Source of the DNA: Devosia salina
GTDB lineage: Bacteria > Pseudomonadota > Alphaproteobacteria > Rhizobiales > Devosiaceae
Length of the DNA: 64,000 bases
Direction: 5' to 3'
Assembly: GCF_019504385.1 (NCBI RefSeq)
Contig: NZ_CP080590.1
Span: 1,840,001 to 1,904,000, forward strand
The notes below the pieces were generated by a model. The model had not been told where the DNA came from. It ran no database searches and saw only the letters and a program-made list of their open reading frames with translations. Every line of letters starts with the position of its first letter. Position 1 is the first letter of the stretch. Positions 8,092-17,498 of this stretch are shown piece by piece. The translations under genes were made by a program, and so were the position numbers.

Positions 8092-8793
8092 TCACTCCAT
8101 CTCGTCCCCAACCGCCTGGAGCCGATAGCCGACGCCGGGTTCGTTGCGGATCAGGCTGGGCTGTCCCGGCGCGATATCGACCTTGTTCCGTAGCTGGGCC
8201 ACCAGGACGCGCAGATATTGCACGTCATCGGCATGGGCGGGTCCCCAGATCTGGCTGAGGATTTGCCGATGCGTCAGCACCCGCCCCGCCATGCGCGCCA
8301 GCAGCAGCAGCAGGTCGTATTCCTTGGGCGTCAGGTGCAGCACTGTGCCCTGCAGCACCACCTTTCGGGCGGCATCGTCGATCACCAGGGCACCCAGATC
8401 GATGATCGTCGGCGCCTTCTCGTCGGGCTCCCTGTGCCGCAGCGCGGTACGGATGCGCGCCAAGAGCTCGCCGATGCCGAAGGGTTTTTCGACATAGTCG
8501 TCGGCCCCCAGATCGAGCGCCTCGATCTTCTCGCTCTCGCGGTCACGGGCCGAGAGCACGATGATGGGCACGCTCGAAAACACCCGCACCGCGGCAATGA
8601 CCTCCTTGCCGTCGCCATCGGGCAGGCCGAGATCGAGCACCACCGCATCGGGCGCCTGCGTGGCAATGGCCCGCTTGGCCTCGGCGACGCTGGCCGCCTG
8701 CACCACCTCATAATCGACGGCCAATAGGGCCGGCTTGAGGAACCGCTGGATCTGCGGCTCGTCGTCGACCACCAAAATCCGGGTGCGCGTCAC
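8092..8793 (-). CDS. kdpE: KdpE, OmpR-type response regulator
   Basis: A 233-aa transcription factor with a receiver domain at residues 1-120, carrying the acidic pocket at 10-12 (DDE) and phospho-acceptor Asp54 in VVLDLGLPDG, then a winged-helix DNA-binding domain (about 135-228) ending IRNEPGVGYRLQ. It activates the kdp promoter when KdpD phosphorylates it under potassium limitation. Its ATG overlaps the kdpD stop by 4 nt, and it is the last gene of the kdp operon. A KdpE-like box lies upstream of the operon at 16097-16113. Confidence 0.96.
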   Translation of the reverse strand: MTRTRILVVDDEPQIQRFLKPALLAVDYEVVQAASVAEAKRAIATQAPDAVVLDLGLPDGDGKEVIAAVRVFSSVPIIVLSARDRESEKIEALDLGADDYVEKPFGIGELLARIRTALRHREPDEKAPTIIDLGALVIDDAARKVVLQGTVLHLTPKEYDLLLLLARMAGRVLTHRQILSQIWGPAHADDVQYLRVLVAQLRNKVDIAPGQPSLIRNEPGVGYRLQAVGDEME

Positions 8794-11474
8794 GATCCCT
8801 TCTCCTCGGCCAGCGGCAGGCGAATGACGAAACGGGTGCCGCGCTTGCGCATGGCCGGGCTCTCCGCCTTGATCGTCCCCCCCATCGCGGCGACGAACCC
8901 CCGCGCTATGGAGAGACCCAATCCGGTGCCGGCCGGTCGCCCATCGCCCTTGGCGCGGCGGTGGAACTTTTCGAAGATCACCTCCAGCTCCTCCGCCGGA
9001 ATGCCCCTGCCCTGGTCAGTCACGCTGATCACCGCTTCCCCGCCATCGCGACGGATATAGACGCTGAGCGGCTGCTCCGTACCGGCATATTTGCGCGCAT
9101 TGTCGAATATGTTGAACAACACCTGCTCCAGCAGGCCCGCATCGGCAAGCGCCGGCGGCATGGAATCGGCCGTGCTGGCTTCGATCCTGAGGCGCGGCTC
9201 CAGCCGGGCCATACGCTCGGCGACACCGCCGACCAGCGCCGGCAGGTCCACCGGTTCGCGGCGTGGCTTGAGCAGCCCGGATTCGATGCGGGTCATGTCG
9301 AAGAGATTGCCCACAAACCGGGTCAACCGCCCCGTTTCCTCCTCCACGGTCACCAGCAGGTCCATGCGCGTATTGGCATCCATGCGCTCGCCAAGCTGGC
9401 GCAGCGTGGTGACCGCCCCGGTGATCGAGGCCAGCGGCGTGCGCAGGTCATGCGAGAGGGAGGACAGCAGGGCCGCCTGCAGTTTCTCGCCCTCCTGCGC
9501 CACCGCGGTCCTGGCGCTTTCACGCACCAGGCGCGCCCGGTCGATGGCAATCACCGCCTGTTCCAGCACCGCGGAAACCTGCCGCTCTTCGTCGGGCGAC
9601 AAGGGGCCATGGCTGGGCGCCAGCCGCATGCCGGCCACCCCGGCCATGCGCTGGTCCGAGCGGATGGGCACGAAGAGATAGGGAACATTGGGCAAGGTGC
9701 CGGTCATGTACCCGGCCGGCTCCCGCTTGTCATGCGCCCATCGCGCCGCCGTCATCGCCGTTTCGTCCAGCGTCTGGTCCGGCGGCCAGGCGACCCGCAT
9801 TTCGAGCTCGCCCCCCTCCTCCGTGGCCAGCGCGACGGCCGGCAGGCCCAGCATGGCATTGATCTGTGCCGTGGTGGCGGTCAGGGCGCCGTCGACGCCA
9901 TAGGCGGCCGAAAGCTTGCGCGAGAAATCATAGAGTGCCTGGGTGCTGCGCACCGCCTGGCGGGCCCGCTCGATCTGCTCGCGCAGCCGCGCCGCCAGCG
10001 TGCCGGTCACCACGGCCACCGCCACGAAGATCAGCAGCGCCAGCACCTCGTGCGGCTTGGCGATGGTGAAGGTGCGCACCGGCTCGATAAAGAAGAAATT
10101 ATAGGCCAGGAAGGACAGCCCGGCCGCCAGCAGGGCCGCAAAACGCCCCGCCAGGATCGCCGAAACCAGCACGGCCAGGAGGTAGAGGATAGACAGGTTC
10201 TGCAGCACCACCACCTGCGAGAGGCCCAGGCCAAGGACGGTGATGGCCCCGGCCGTCGCGGCCGGAATGCCAAGGCTGGCGACCCATTCGGGCAGGCTGC
10301 GCCTGCGGAACCGCAATTTTTTGCTCGCCGCCCCGGCGCTTTCCGACACCAGGTGGACCCCGACCCCATCCAGAACGCCGATCAGCCTGTCCGGCAGGGA
10401 TCGCTTGAAGATGCGCATGGGAAAGCTGGCGTGAGGACGCCCGATCACGACCTGGGTGATGTTTTCCCGCCGGGCGATGCGCACGATCTCGGCGACAAAG
10501 TCGTCGGCAATCACCCGACGGACCTCACCGCCCAATTGCTCGGCCAGCACCAGTGTTGCTTCGAGGCGCGCCGACCTGTCGGCATCAAGGATCGGGTCGG
10601 CGCTGCGCGACAGGGCCACCACGATCCAGCGGGCATTGAGGCCCAGCGCCATGCGGCTTGCCGTACGCACCACCTTTTCGGACAGTTGGTCGGGGCCAAC
10701 GCATACCAGCAGCCGCTCGCCGGTGACCCAGGGTCCCTCCAGCGCCTGCTGGCGCCAGATATCGGCCATCTGGTCGTCCACCCGATTGGCCGTGCGCCGC
10801 AGGGCCAGCTCGCGCAGGGCCGTCAGGTTTTCGGGGCGAAAGAATTTCTCGGCCGCCCGCGTCGCGCTCTCGGGCAGATAGACCTTGCCTTCCTTGAGGC
10901 GCTGGATCAGTTCGGCCGGCGGCAGATCCACCAGCACGACGTCGTCGGCCCGCTGCAGCACGACATCGGGCACGGTCTCGCGCACCGGCACGCCGGCAAT
11001 GCGGGCCACCAGATCCGCCTGGCTTTCCAGATGCTGGACATTGAGCGCCGTCCACACATCAATGCCATTGTCGATCAGCTCGGCAATATCCTGGTAGCGC
11101 TTGGGGTGGCGCGCACCGGCATCGTTGGAATGGGCGAGTTCATCGACAATGATGATGGCTGGCCGGCGTCTGAGGGCCGCATCCAGGTCGAACTCGTCAT
11201 AGGTCTTGCCCGAATGCTCGCCCTTGCGCCGCGGCAGCACCTCCAGCCCGTCGAGCAGGCGGGCAGTTTCACCCCGCCCATGCGTCTCGGCCAGGCCCAC
11301 CACGATGTCGGCGCCGGCGGCCCGGCGCTGCTGGGCCCGCGAAAGCATGGCATAGGTCTTGCCCACGCCCGGCGCTGCACCGAGGAAGATCGTCAGCTTG
11401 CCGCGGCCTTCGCCTGCGGCAAGCTTGAGCAAGGCCCCGGGATCGGGGCGCCCCTTGTCCCGGGTGTCGCTCAT
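8790..11474 (-). CDS. kdpD: KdpD, potassium-responsive sensor histidine kinase
   Basis: An 894-aa membrane kinase. Order: cytoplasmic KdpD domain (about 22-232) with Walker A GAAPGVGKT at 32-40; universal-stress-protein domain (about 250-370); four clustered membrane helices (about 395-500); GAF-like region; HisKA domain with His675 in SLSHDLRTP; HATPase_c with DNARKYAG, DQGRGIP and GTGLGLS. It phosphorylates KdpE. The start lies 1 nt after the kdpC stop, so the sensor is co-transcribed with the pump. Length and architecture are normal for the family. Confidence 0.97.
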   Translation of the reverse strand: MSDTRDKGRPDPGALLKLAAGEGRGKLTIFLGAAPGVGKTYAMLSRAQQRRAAGADIVVGLAETHGRGETARLLDGLEVLPRRKGEHSGKTYDEFDLDAALRRRPAIIIVDELAHSNDAGARHPKRYQDIAELIDNGIDVWTALNVQHLESQADLVARIAGVPVRETVPDVVLQRADDVVLVDLPPAELIQRLKEGKVYLPESATRAAEKFFRPENLTALRELALRRTANRVDDQMADIWRQQALEGPWVTGERLLVCVGPDQLSEKVVRTASRMALGLNARWIVVALSRSADPILDADRSARLEATLVLAEQLGGEVRRVIADDFVAEIVRIARRENITQVVIGRPHASFPMRIFKRSLPDRLIGVLDGVGVHLVSESAGAASKKLRFRRRSLPEWVASLGIPAATAGAITVLGLGLSQVVVLQNLSILYLLAVLVSAILAGRFAALLAAGLSFLAYNFFFIEPVRTFTIAKPHEVLALLIFVAVAVVTGTLAARLREQIERARQAVRSTQALYDFSRKLSAAYGVDGALTATTAQINAMLGLPAVALATEEGGELEMRVAWPPDQTLDETAMTAARWAHDKREPAGYMTGTLPNVPYLFVPIRSDQRMAGVAGMRLAPSHGPLSPDEERQVSAVLEQAVIAIDRARLVRESARTAVAQEGEKLQAALLSSLSHDLRTPLASITGAVTTLRQLGERMDANTRMDLLVTVEEETGRLTRFVGNLFDMTRIESGLLKPRREPVDLPALVGGVAERMARLEPRLRIEASTADSMPPALADAGLLEQVLFNIFDNARKYAGTEQPLSVYIRRDGGEAVISVTDQGRGIPAEELEVIFEKFHRRAKGDGRPAGTGLGLSIARGFVAAMGGTIKAESPAMRKRGTRFVIRLPLAEEKGS

Positions 11475-12041
11475 TCAGTTTCCACCGGTTTCCAGATCGT
11501 CCAGCGCCAGGTTGAGTTCTAGCACGTTGACCACTGGCTCGCCGAAAATTCCGAGCAATGGCAGCTGTGTATGGCGCGTCACCAGCGCTGTCAGTTCCGG
11601 TTCGTCAATGCCGCGTTCGGCGGCGATGCGCGGGACCTGAAACTGGGCAAAGGCCGGCGAGATATGCGGGTCGAGACCCGATCCCGATGCCGTAGCCGCA
11701 TCGGCAGGCACGGCTTCATCTCCATCGGAAAGGGCGGACACCCGCGCCGCGACGTCCTCGGCCAGCACAGCCGACGTCGCACCCAGATTTGTCCCGCCTG
11801 AGCCGGCCGCATCATAGCCGACCGCCGAAGGACGCGAATGGAAATAGCCGTCACCGGCGAAAGCCTGCCCGATGAGATCCGAGCCGACAATGGCGCCGTC
11901 GCGATGGACCAGGCTCCCATTGGCCTGGACCGGAAAGGCGGCCTGGGCGATGCCGGTGATGGCGAGCGGATAGGCCAGGCCCGTGACAAGGCTCAAGAGC
12001 ACGAGCAGCACCAGGGCAGGACGGATTTGTGCAATCAACAT
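11475..12041 (-). CDS. kdpC: KdpC, potassium-transporting ATPase subunit C
   Basis: A 188-aa subunit with one N-terminal membrane helix (about residues 8-30) and a periplasmic domain that stabilises the KdpFABC complex. Family marks are GSDLIGQAF, YFHSRPSA, ASGSGLDPHISP and VNVLELNLAL. Start set at ATG 12041 after AGGAGA; a longer frame to 12113 runs into kdpB and lacks family similarity. Only 10 nt separate it from the kdpB stop. Confidence 0.95.
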   Translation of the reverse strand: MLIAQIRPALVLLVLLSLVTGLAYPLAITGIAQAAFPVQANGSLVHRDGAIVGSDLIGQAFAGDGYFHSRPSAVGYDAAGSGGTNLGATSAVLAEDVAARVSALSDGDEAVPADAATASGSGLDPHISPAFAQFQVPRIAAERGIDEPELTALVTRHTQLPLLGIFGEPVVNVLELNLALDDLETGGN

Positions 12042-12051
12042 TGCTCTTCTC

Positions 12052-14103
12052 CTAGACGAGGTTGAGGGCGCTGATGGCGAGATCGACCAGCTTGATGCCC
12101 AGGAACGGGGCAATCAGCCCGCCCAGCCCATAGATCAGCAGGTTTCGGCGCAGCAGCGCGGCAGCACCGACTGGCCGATAGGCCACGCCCTTGAGCGCCA
12201 GCGGGATCAGCACCACGATGATCAGCGCGTTGAAGATCACCGCCGAGAGGATGGCAGACTGTGGCGAGGACAGTCCCATCACATTGAGCGCCCCCAGTTC
12301 GGGATAGGTGGCGATGAACAGCGCCGGGATAATGGCGAAATACTTGGCCACGTCATTGGCGATGGAGAAGGTGGTCAGCGAACCGCGCGTCATCAGGATC
12401 TGCTTGCCGATCTCGACGATCTCGATGAGCTTGGTGGGGCTGGAGTCGAGGTCCACCATATTGCCCGCCTCGCGCGCCGCCTGGGTGCCCGATTGCATGG
12501 CGACCCCGACATCGGCCTGGGCCAGGGCCGGTGCGTCATTGGTGCCGTCGCCGCACATGGCGATCAGCCGCCCACCTTCCTGCTCGCGCTTGATATAGTC
12601 GAGCTTCTGCTCGGGCGTGGCCTCGGCGAGGAAATCATCGACGCCCGCTTCCGAGGCGATGGCGGCGGCGGTGACCGGATTGTCGCCCGTCACCATCACC
12701 GTCTTGATGCCCATGGCCCTCAGCGCCGCAAAGCGCTCCTTGATGCCGGGCTTGACCACATCCTTGAGATGGATGACGCCCAGCAGCCTGCGCCCGTCGG
12801 CCACGGCCAGCGGCGTGCCGCCGGTCCGCGCCACCCGGTCGACAGCAGCATTGAATTCGCTCGGCGCCTGCGCCCGGTCGAGTTCGGTGAATCTGAGGAT
12901 GGCATCCACCGCACCCTTGCGGATTTGCCGTCCATCGATGTCGATGCCGGAAATGCGTGTCTGGGCCGAAAAGGCGATGGTGTCGCCCTTGGCGGATTCG
13001 GGTTCGGAGAGACCATAGTCGGACTTGGCCAGGGCAACGATGGAGCGCCCTTCTGCCGTTTCGTCGGCGAGGCTTGCCAGCAGCACGGCGCGGGCCAGAT
13101 CGGCTTCATTGACCCCGTTCACCGGCAGGAATTCGCTGGCCATGCGATTGCCGAAGGTGATGGTGCCGGTCTTGTCGAGCAGCAAGGTATCGACGTCCCC
13201 CGCCGCCTCCACCGCGCGGCCCGACGTAGCCACCACGTTGAAGCGGATCAGCCGGTCCATCCCGGCAATGCCAATGGCCGAAAGCAGCCCGCCAATGGTC
13301 GTGGGGATCAACGTCACCAACAGCGCCGCCAGCACGGCCAGGGACAGGTCGGTGCCCGAATAGAGCGCCAGGCCATAAAGCGTCACCACCGCGATCAGGA
13401 ACACCAGCGTCAGCCCGGACAAGAGGATCGACAGCGCGATCTCATTGGGGGTCTTCTGCCGCTTGGCGCCTTCGATCAGCCCGATCATGCGATCGACGAA
13501 GCTTTCGCCCGGCTTGGTGGTGATGCGGATGCGCAGCCAGTCCGAGATGATCTGCGTGCCCCCGGTCACGGCCGAACGGTCGCCGCCGCTCTCGCGGATC
13601 ACCGGGGCCGATTCCCCGGTAATGGCGCTTTCGTTGACCGAGGCAACGCCGGCGATCACCTCGCCATCGCCCGGAATGATGTCTCCGGCCTCGACGAGCA
13701 CGATATCGCCCACCTTGAGATCGGTTGCCGGAATGACCTCGGCTCCCGTGTTGCTTTCATCAGAGGGAAACAGCAACCGCTTGGCGAAGAGGTCCGACTT
13801 GCCGCGCTTGAGGCTCTCCGCCTGCGCCTTGCCGCGCCCTTCGGCGACGGCTTCCGCGAAATTGGCAAAGAGCACCGTAAACCACAGCCAGGCCGCGATC
13901 TGCCCGGAAAAGGCCGGGGCGCCGATGCCGGTCGCCAATTCCTGGACCCAGAGCAGGGTGACCACCAGCGCCACCACTTCGGTGACGAAGATCACCGGAT
14001 TGCGCACGAGCTGGCGCGGATCGAGCTTGATCAGCGCGTCGCGCAGGGCCGGCAGCAGGATGGCCGGGTCGAAGACCGAAGGCGTTACAGCTTTCGTTGA
14101 CAT
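12052..14103 (-). CDS. kdpB: KdpB, potassium-transporting P-type ATPase
   Basis: A 683-aa catalytic subunit. The phosphorylated Asp310 is in DKTGTIT; the actuator-domain TGES motif is at 162-165 in ITGESAPV; the hinge is GDGTNDAPAL, with MVTGDNPVTA before it. Seven membrane segments are expected (clusters near 35-85, 228-275 and 590-680). It hydrolyses ATP to drive potassium through KdpA. Second large gene of kdpFABCDE, 9 nt after kdpA. Confidence 0.97.
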   Translation of the reverse strand: MSTKAVTPSVFDPAILLPALRDALIKLDPRQLVRNPVIFVTEVVALVVTLLWVQELATGIGAPAFSGQIAAWLWFTVLFANFAEAVAEGRGKAQAESLKRGKSDLFAKRLLFPSDESNTGAEVIPATDLKVGDIVLVEAGDIIPGDGEVIAGVASVNESAITGESAPVIRESGGDRSAVTGGTQIISDWLRIRITTKPGESFVDRMIGLIEGAKRQKTPNEIALSILLSGLTLVFLIAVVTLYGLALYSGTDLSLAVLAALLVTLIPTTIGGLLSAIGIAGMDRLIRFNVVATSGRAVEAAGDVDTLLLDKTGTITFGNRMASEFLPVNGVNEADLARAVLLASLADETAEGRSIVALAKSDYGLSEPESAKGDTIAFSAQTRISGIDIDGRQIRKGAVDAILRFTELDRAQAPSEFNAAVDRVARTGGTPLAVADGRRLLGVIHLKDVVKPGIKERFAALRAMGIKTVMVTGDNPVTAAAIASEAGVDDFLAEATPEQKLDYIKREQEGGRLIAMCGDGTNDAPALAQADVGVAMQSGTQAAREAGNMVDLDSSPTKLIEIVEIGKQILMTRGSLTTFSIANDVAKYFAIIPALFIATYPELGALNVMGLSSPQSAILSAVIFNALIIVVLIPLALKGVAYRPVGAAALLRRNLLIYGLGGLIAPFLGIKLVDLAISALNLV

Positions 14104-14112
14104 GATTGTCTC

Positions 14113-15822
14113 CTAGAACGTCTGGCCGGCGAGCATGAGCACATGCTCGAGGATCGGCCCCAGGGCGAGCGCGGGGAAGAATTGCAGGCCGCCGAGGATG
14201 AGGATGATGCCGACGAGGAGGCCGACAAACAGCGGCCCGTCAGTGGGGAAAGTCCCCGATGAGGCCGGCACTTTGGGCTTGCGGGCGAGCGAGCCGGCAA
14301 TGGCCAGCACCGGCACGATATAGGCGAAGCGCCCGGCCAGCATGGCCAGCCCCAGCGTGGTATTGTACCAGGGCGAATTGGCGGAGAGGCCGGCAAAGGC
14401 CGAGCCGTTATTGCCGGCCGCCGAGGAATAGGCATAGAGGATTTCCGTCAGCCCATGCGGACCGGCATTGGCCGGGCCGGCAAGGCCCGCGGGGATGACT
14501 GCGGCGATGGCCGAGAAGCCAAGAATGGCCAGGGGCAGGATGAGTACGGCCAGCATGGCCAGCTTCATCTCGCGGGCTTCGATCTTCTTGCCCAGGAATT
14601 CCGGCGTGCGCCCAACCATCAGCCCGGCCACGAAGACCGTGAGGATGGCAAAGACCACCATGCCATAGAGGCCCGAACCCACGCCGCCGGGCAGCACCTC
14701 GCCCAGTTGGATCAGGAACAGCGGCACCAGCCCGCCCAGGGGCGTGAGCGAGGAATGCATGGCATTCACCCCGCCATTGGAAAGGCCCGTGGTCACGGCC
14801 GCATAAAGCGCCGTCATGGCCTGGCCGAAGCGGACTTCCTTGCCTTCCATATTGCCCAGCGCCGGATCGAGGCCTGCCGCGATATGGATCGGATTACCAG
14901 CGGTCTCGGCCCAGTAGATGGCGCCGATGCCGATGACCAGCAGCACCGCCATGGCCGACAGCAGGGCCCAGGCCTGCCGGCGGCTGCCCGCGATCTGGCC
15001 AAAGGTGTAGACCACCGCCGCAGAAATCGAGAGCATCGAGAAGATGGCGAGATAATTCGAAAAGGCATTGGGGTTTTCGAACGGATGGGCCGCATTGACG
15101 TTCATGAACCCGCCGCCATTGGTGCCGAGTTGCTTGATCGCCTCCTGGCTGGCCATGGGGCCCAGGGCGATGGTCTGGCTGGCGCCTTCCAGCGTCGTGG
15201 CGGCCACCGACCCATCCAGGGTCTGCGGCAGGCCCAGGGCCGCGAAGACCAGGGCGACGACGATGGCGATGGGCAGCAGCACGTAGAGTGTGGCGCGGGT
15301 CAGATCGACCCAGAAATTGCCGATCCGGTCGACGCCGGCGCGGGCGAAGGCCCGGGAGACGGCCACCGCAATGGCAATGCCGCTCGCCGCCGAGACGAAA
15401 TTCTGCACCGTCAGCCCCAGCGTCTGGCTGAGATGGCTCATCGTCGTCTCGCCGCCATAGGACTGCCAATTGGTATTGGTGACGAAGCTGACCGCGGTGT
15501 TGAACGCCAGGTCTGGCGCCAGGCCCTCAAACCCCTGCGGGTTGAGCGGCAATCCGCCCTGCAGGCGCAGGATCGCGAACAGCAGCACCACCCCGAAAAA
15601 GCTGAACAGCAACACGCCCACGGCGTAGCCCAGCCAGCCCTGCTCCCCTTTGGGATCGAGTCCGGCCAGCCGATAGAAGCCGCGCTCGAGAGGGCCGATC
15701 ACGGGTGTAAGAAAGGTTCGTTCGCCGCCGAAGACATCGGCCATGTAGAGCCCGAGCGGCTTGATTGCCGCGGCAACGAGGGCGAGTACCAGGCCGATTT
15801 GCAGCCAGCCTTGCCAGGTCAT
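14113..15822 (-). CDS. kdpA: KdpA, potassium-binding/translocating subunit
   Basis: A 569-aa membrane subunit related to the four-pore-loop potassium channel superfamily, with ten predicted helices. Pore-loop-like segments are visible, including SFVTNTNWQSYGGETTMS, LGTNGGGFMNVN and TTGLSNGGVNAM, which match the selectivity-filter regions of KdpA. It takes up potassium at micromolar concentrations together with KdpB. It starts 27 nt downstream of the tiny kdpF. Confidence 0.97.
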   Translation of the reverse strand: MTWQGWLQIGLVLALVAAAIKPLGLYMADVFGGERTFLTPVIGPLERGFYRLAGLDPKGEQGWLGYAVGVLLFSFFGVVLLFAILRLQGGLPLNPQGFEGLAPDLAFNTAVSFVTNTNWQSYGGETTMSHLSQTLGLTVQNFVSAASGIAIAVAVSRAFARAGVDRIGNFWVDLTRATLYVLLPIAIVVALVFAALGLPQTLDGSVAATTLEGASQTIALGPMASQEAIKQLGTNGGGFMNVNAAHPFENPNAFSNYLAIFSMLSISAAVVYTFGQIAGSRRQAWALLSAMAVLLVIGIGAIYWAETAGNPIHIAAGLDPALGNMEGKEVRFGQAMTALYAAVTTGLSNGGVNAMHSSLTPLGGLVPLFLIQLGEVLPGGVGSGLYGMVVFAILTVFVAGLMVGRTPEFLGKKIEAREMKLAMLAVLILPLAILGFSAIAAVIPAGLAGPANAGPHGLTEILYAYSSAAGNNGSAFAGLSANSPWYNTTLGLAMLAGRFAYIVPVLAIAGSLARKPKVPASSGTFPTDGPLFVGLLVGIILILGGLQFFPALALGPILEHVLMLAGQTF

Positions 15823-15849
15823 GTTTTGGTCTCCTTGGGGAGAAGAAAG

Positions 15850-15930
15850 TCAGAAGCGTTCGGGCGCAATGAGCGTCGCCAGCAGATAGCCGGCGAGGCC
15901 CAGCGCAATGAGAAAGGCGATCAGCAGCAT
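15850..15930 (-). CDS. kdpF: KdpF, small potassium ATPase subunit
   Basis: A 26-aa single-helix peptide starting MLLIAFLIALGLAGYLLATL and ending IAPERF. The ending YLLATLI..PERF is the KdpF signature. It stabilises the KdpFABC complex in the membrane. It lies directly upstream of kdpA on the same strand and 7 nt downstream of another tiny membrane ORF. Such short genes are commonly missed by automated gene calling. Confidence 0.9.
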   Translation of the reverse strand: MLLIAFLIALGLAGYLLATLIAPERF

Positions 15931-15937
15931 GGCGGCC

Positions 15938-16021
15938 TCACAGGCGCGCCAGGCCGCGCGCATAGGCAAAGAGCCCAAGGAACGCAGCCGCGGTGATGGC
16001 GAGATAGATCAGGTCGAGCAT
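15938..16021 (-). CDS. 27-aa membrane peptide ahead of kdpF
   Basis: A 27-aa ORF, MLDLIYLAITAAAFLGLFAY then ARGLARL, with a single hydrophobic helix and a basic end. GGAGGC stands 6 nt before the ATG, a stronger ribosome-binding site than kdpF has. It is the first ORF of the kdp transcript. Similar short peptides ahead of kdpF occur in other alphaproteobacterial kdp operons, as I recall, but no function is known to me. It could be a second small Kdp subunit or a regulatory peptide. Confidence 0.65.
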   Translation of the reverse strand: MLDLIYLAITAAAFLGLFAYARGLARL

Positions 16022-16096
16022 GTATGCCTCCATGGGTGGAGGTCATCCAATGCTCCCGCCTCGCGTAAAAATTCCATCCGGAAGGTTTGGCCCGGC

Positions 16097-16113
16097 CATA
16101 AGAAAAGCATAAA
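16097..16113 (-). promoter_or_regulatory. KdpE-like binding site for the kdp operon
   Basis: Read on the minus strand the site is TTTATGCTTTTCTTATG. The E. coli KdpE site begins TTTATACTTTTTTTACA, so the T-rich core and both TTA/TAT steps agree. It lies 76 nt upstream of the first kdp ORF, so with a start site 20-30 nt before that ORF it sits near -50 to -65, as expected for an activator. It is within the 145-bp gap shared with the divergent ktrB-like gene. Confidence 0.6.
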
Positions 16114-16166
16114 GTCGCGCCGCACCCGGCCGCTCGTCGCGACCGTCACGAACAAGAAGGCCGAGT

Positions 16167-17498
16167 TTGAGATCGTCCCTGCAGCATCCTGCGCGCCTGG
16201 TTCCACTGGCGTTTCTGGCGGCCATCGCCATCGGCACAGCGCTGCTGTTGCTCCCGATCGCCAGGGTTGGCCTCGGTGGCGCCGACATCATCACCGCCCT
16301 GTTCACCGCGACCTCCGCCGTGTGCGTCACCGGCCTCATCGTCGTGGATACCCCGACCTATTGGACGCCCTTCGGCCAGGCCGTGATTCTGGCCCTGATC
16401 CAGGTCGGCGGCTTCGGCATCATGACCGGCAGCACCCTTCTCGGGGTGCTGATCAGCCGCCGGCTGGGGCTGCGCACCCGCATTATCGCCCAGGCCGAGA
16501 CGCGCACACTGGACCTGGGGGATGTGACCGGGGTCCTGCGCCTCATCTTTGTCGTGACCCTGCTCGTGGAGCTGTTCATCTGGGCACTCCTGGCCCTGCG
16601 TCTGCACTGGGCCTATGGCGAGCCGCTGCCGGTGGCGATCTGGAATGGCCTCTTCCACGCCATCTCCGCCTACAACAATGCCGGGTTCTCGACCTATTCG
16701 GACAGCCTCATGGGCTTTGCCAATGACTGGCTTTTCCTCGGTCCCATCATGCTGGCGGTCATTGTCGGCGGTATCGGTTTCCCGGTCCTTGCCGATCTCA
16801 AGCGCCGGCTCTGGCAACCCTCGAAATGGTCGGTGCACACCAAGATCACGCTGCTGGGGACTGTCGTGCTGATCGTGGTCGGCACTCTCACCGTACTCGC
16901 CTATGAATCGGCGGCAGAGGGGACCTTGACCCTGGTGTCGCTGCCCGAACGCCTGCTCGATGCGCTGTTTCATTCGGTCATGACGCGTACCGCCGGCTTC
17001 AATTCCGTCGATATCGGCGCGCTGCGGACCGAAACGCTGGTGGTGACTGATATGCTGATGTTCATCGGTGGCGGCAGCGCCGGCACGGCCGGCGGCATCA
17101 AGGTGTCCACCGTGTTCATCCTGGCCCTTGCGGTATGGGCCGAAATCCGCGGCGAGACCGACACCACCGCCTTTCATCGCCGGTTCTCGACCGATGTACT
17201 GCGGCAGGCGCTGACGCTGATCGTACTGGCCTCCATTGCCATCGCGCTGGCGACGCTGCACCTGCTGTCGGTCACCGCCTTCCCGCTTGAGCAGGTGTTG
17301 TTTGAAACCATCTCGGCCTTCGCTACAGTGGGCCTGTCGACCGGCATCACCGGCAGCCTGCCCCCGTCGGCCGAGTTGACGCTGATTGCCCTCATGTTCG
17401 TGGGGCGCGTCGGCACCATTACCGTGGCCACCGGGCTGGCCCTCAAGCGGTCCCAGCGGCCCTATAGATATCCTGAGGAGCGCCCCATCGTTGGCTAG
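16167..17498 (+). CDS. TrkH/KtrB-family potassium uptake membrane subunit
   Basis: A 443-aa polytopic protein with the four pore-loop segments of the Trk/Ktr/HKT family: TATSAVCVTGLIV near residue 50, SAYNNAGFSTYS near 170, SVMTRTAGFNSVD near 275 and ISAFATVGLSTGI near 388. It forms the channel-like potassium (or sodium) pathway. The predicted start is TTG 16167 after AAGAAGG, giving MRSSLQHPARLVPLAFLAAI. The length is closer to KtrB than to TrkH. The cytoplasmic partner follows with an 8-nt overlap. Confidence 0.93.
   Translation: MRSSLQHPARLVPLAFLAAIAIGTALLLLPIARVGLGGADIITALFTATSAVCVTGLIVVDTPTYWTPFGQAVILALIQVGGFGIMTGSTLLGVLISRRLGLRTRIIAQAETRTLDLGDVTGVLRLIFVVTLLVELFIWALLALRLHWAYGEPLPVAIWNGLFHAISAYNNAGFSTYSDSLMGFANDWLFLGPIMLAVIVGGIGFPVLADLKRRLWQPSKWSVHTKITLLGTVVLIVVGTLTVLAYESAAEGTLTLVSLPERLLDALFHSVMTRTAGFNSVDIGALRTETLVVTDMLMFIGGGSAGTAGGIKVSTVFILALAVWAEIRGETDTTAFHRRFSTDVLRQALTLIVLASIAIALATLHLLSVTAFPLEQVLFETISAFATVGLSTGITGSLPPSAELTLIALMFVGRVGTITVATGLALKRSQRPYRYPEERPIVG

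Noticed and set aside
8961..11522. An 853-codon plus-strand frame opposite kdpD
   Set aside because: Composition (His, Gln, Arg, Gly-rich) is that of an antisense shadow; kdpD on the other strand is complete with all motifs.
11983..14100. A 705-codon plus-strand frame opposite kdpB
   Set aside because: Exact antisense shadow of kdpB with no start signal or domain.
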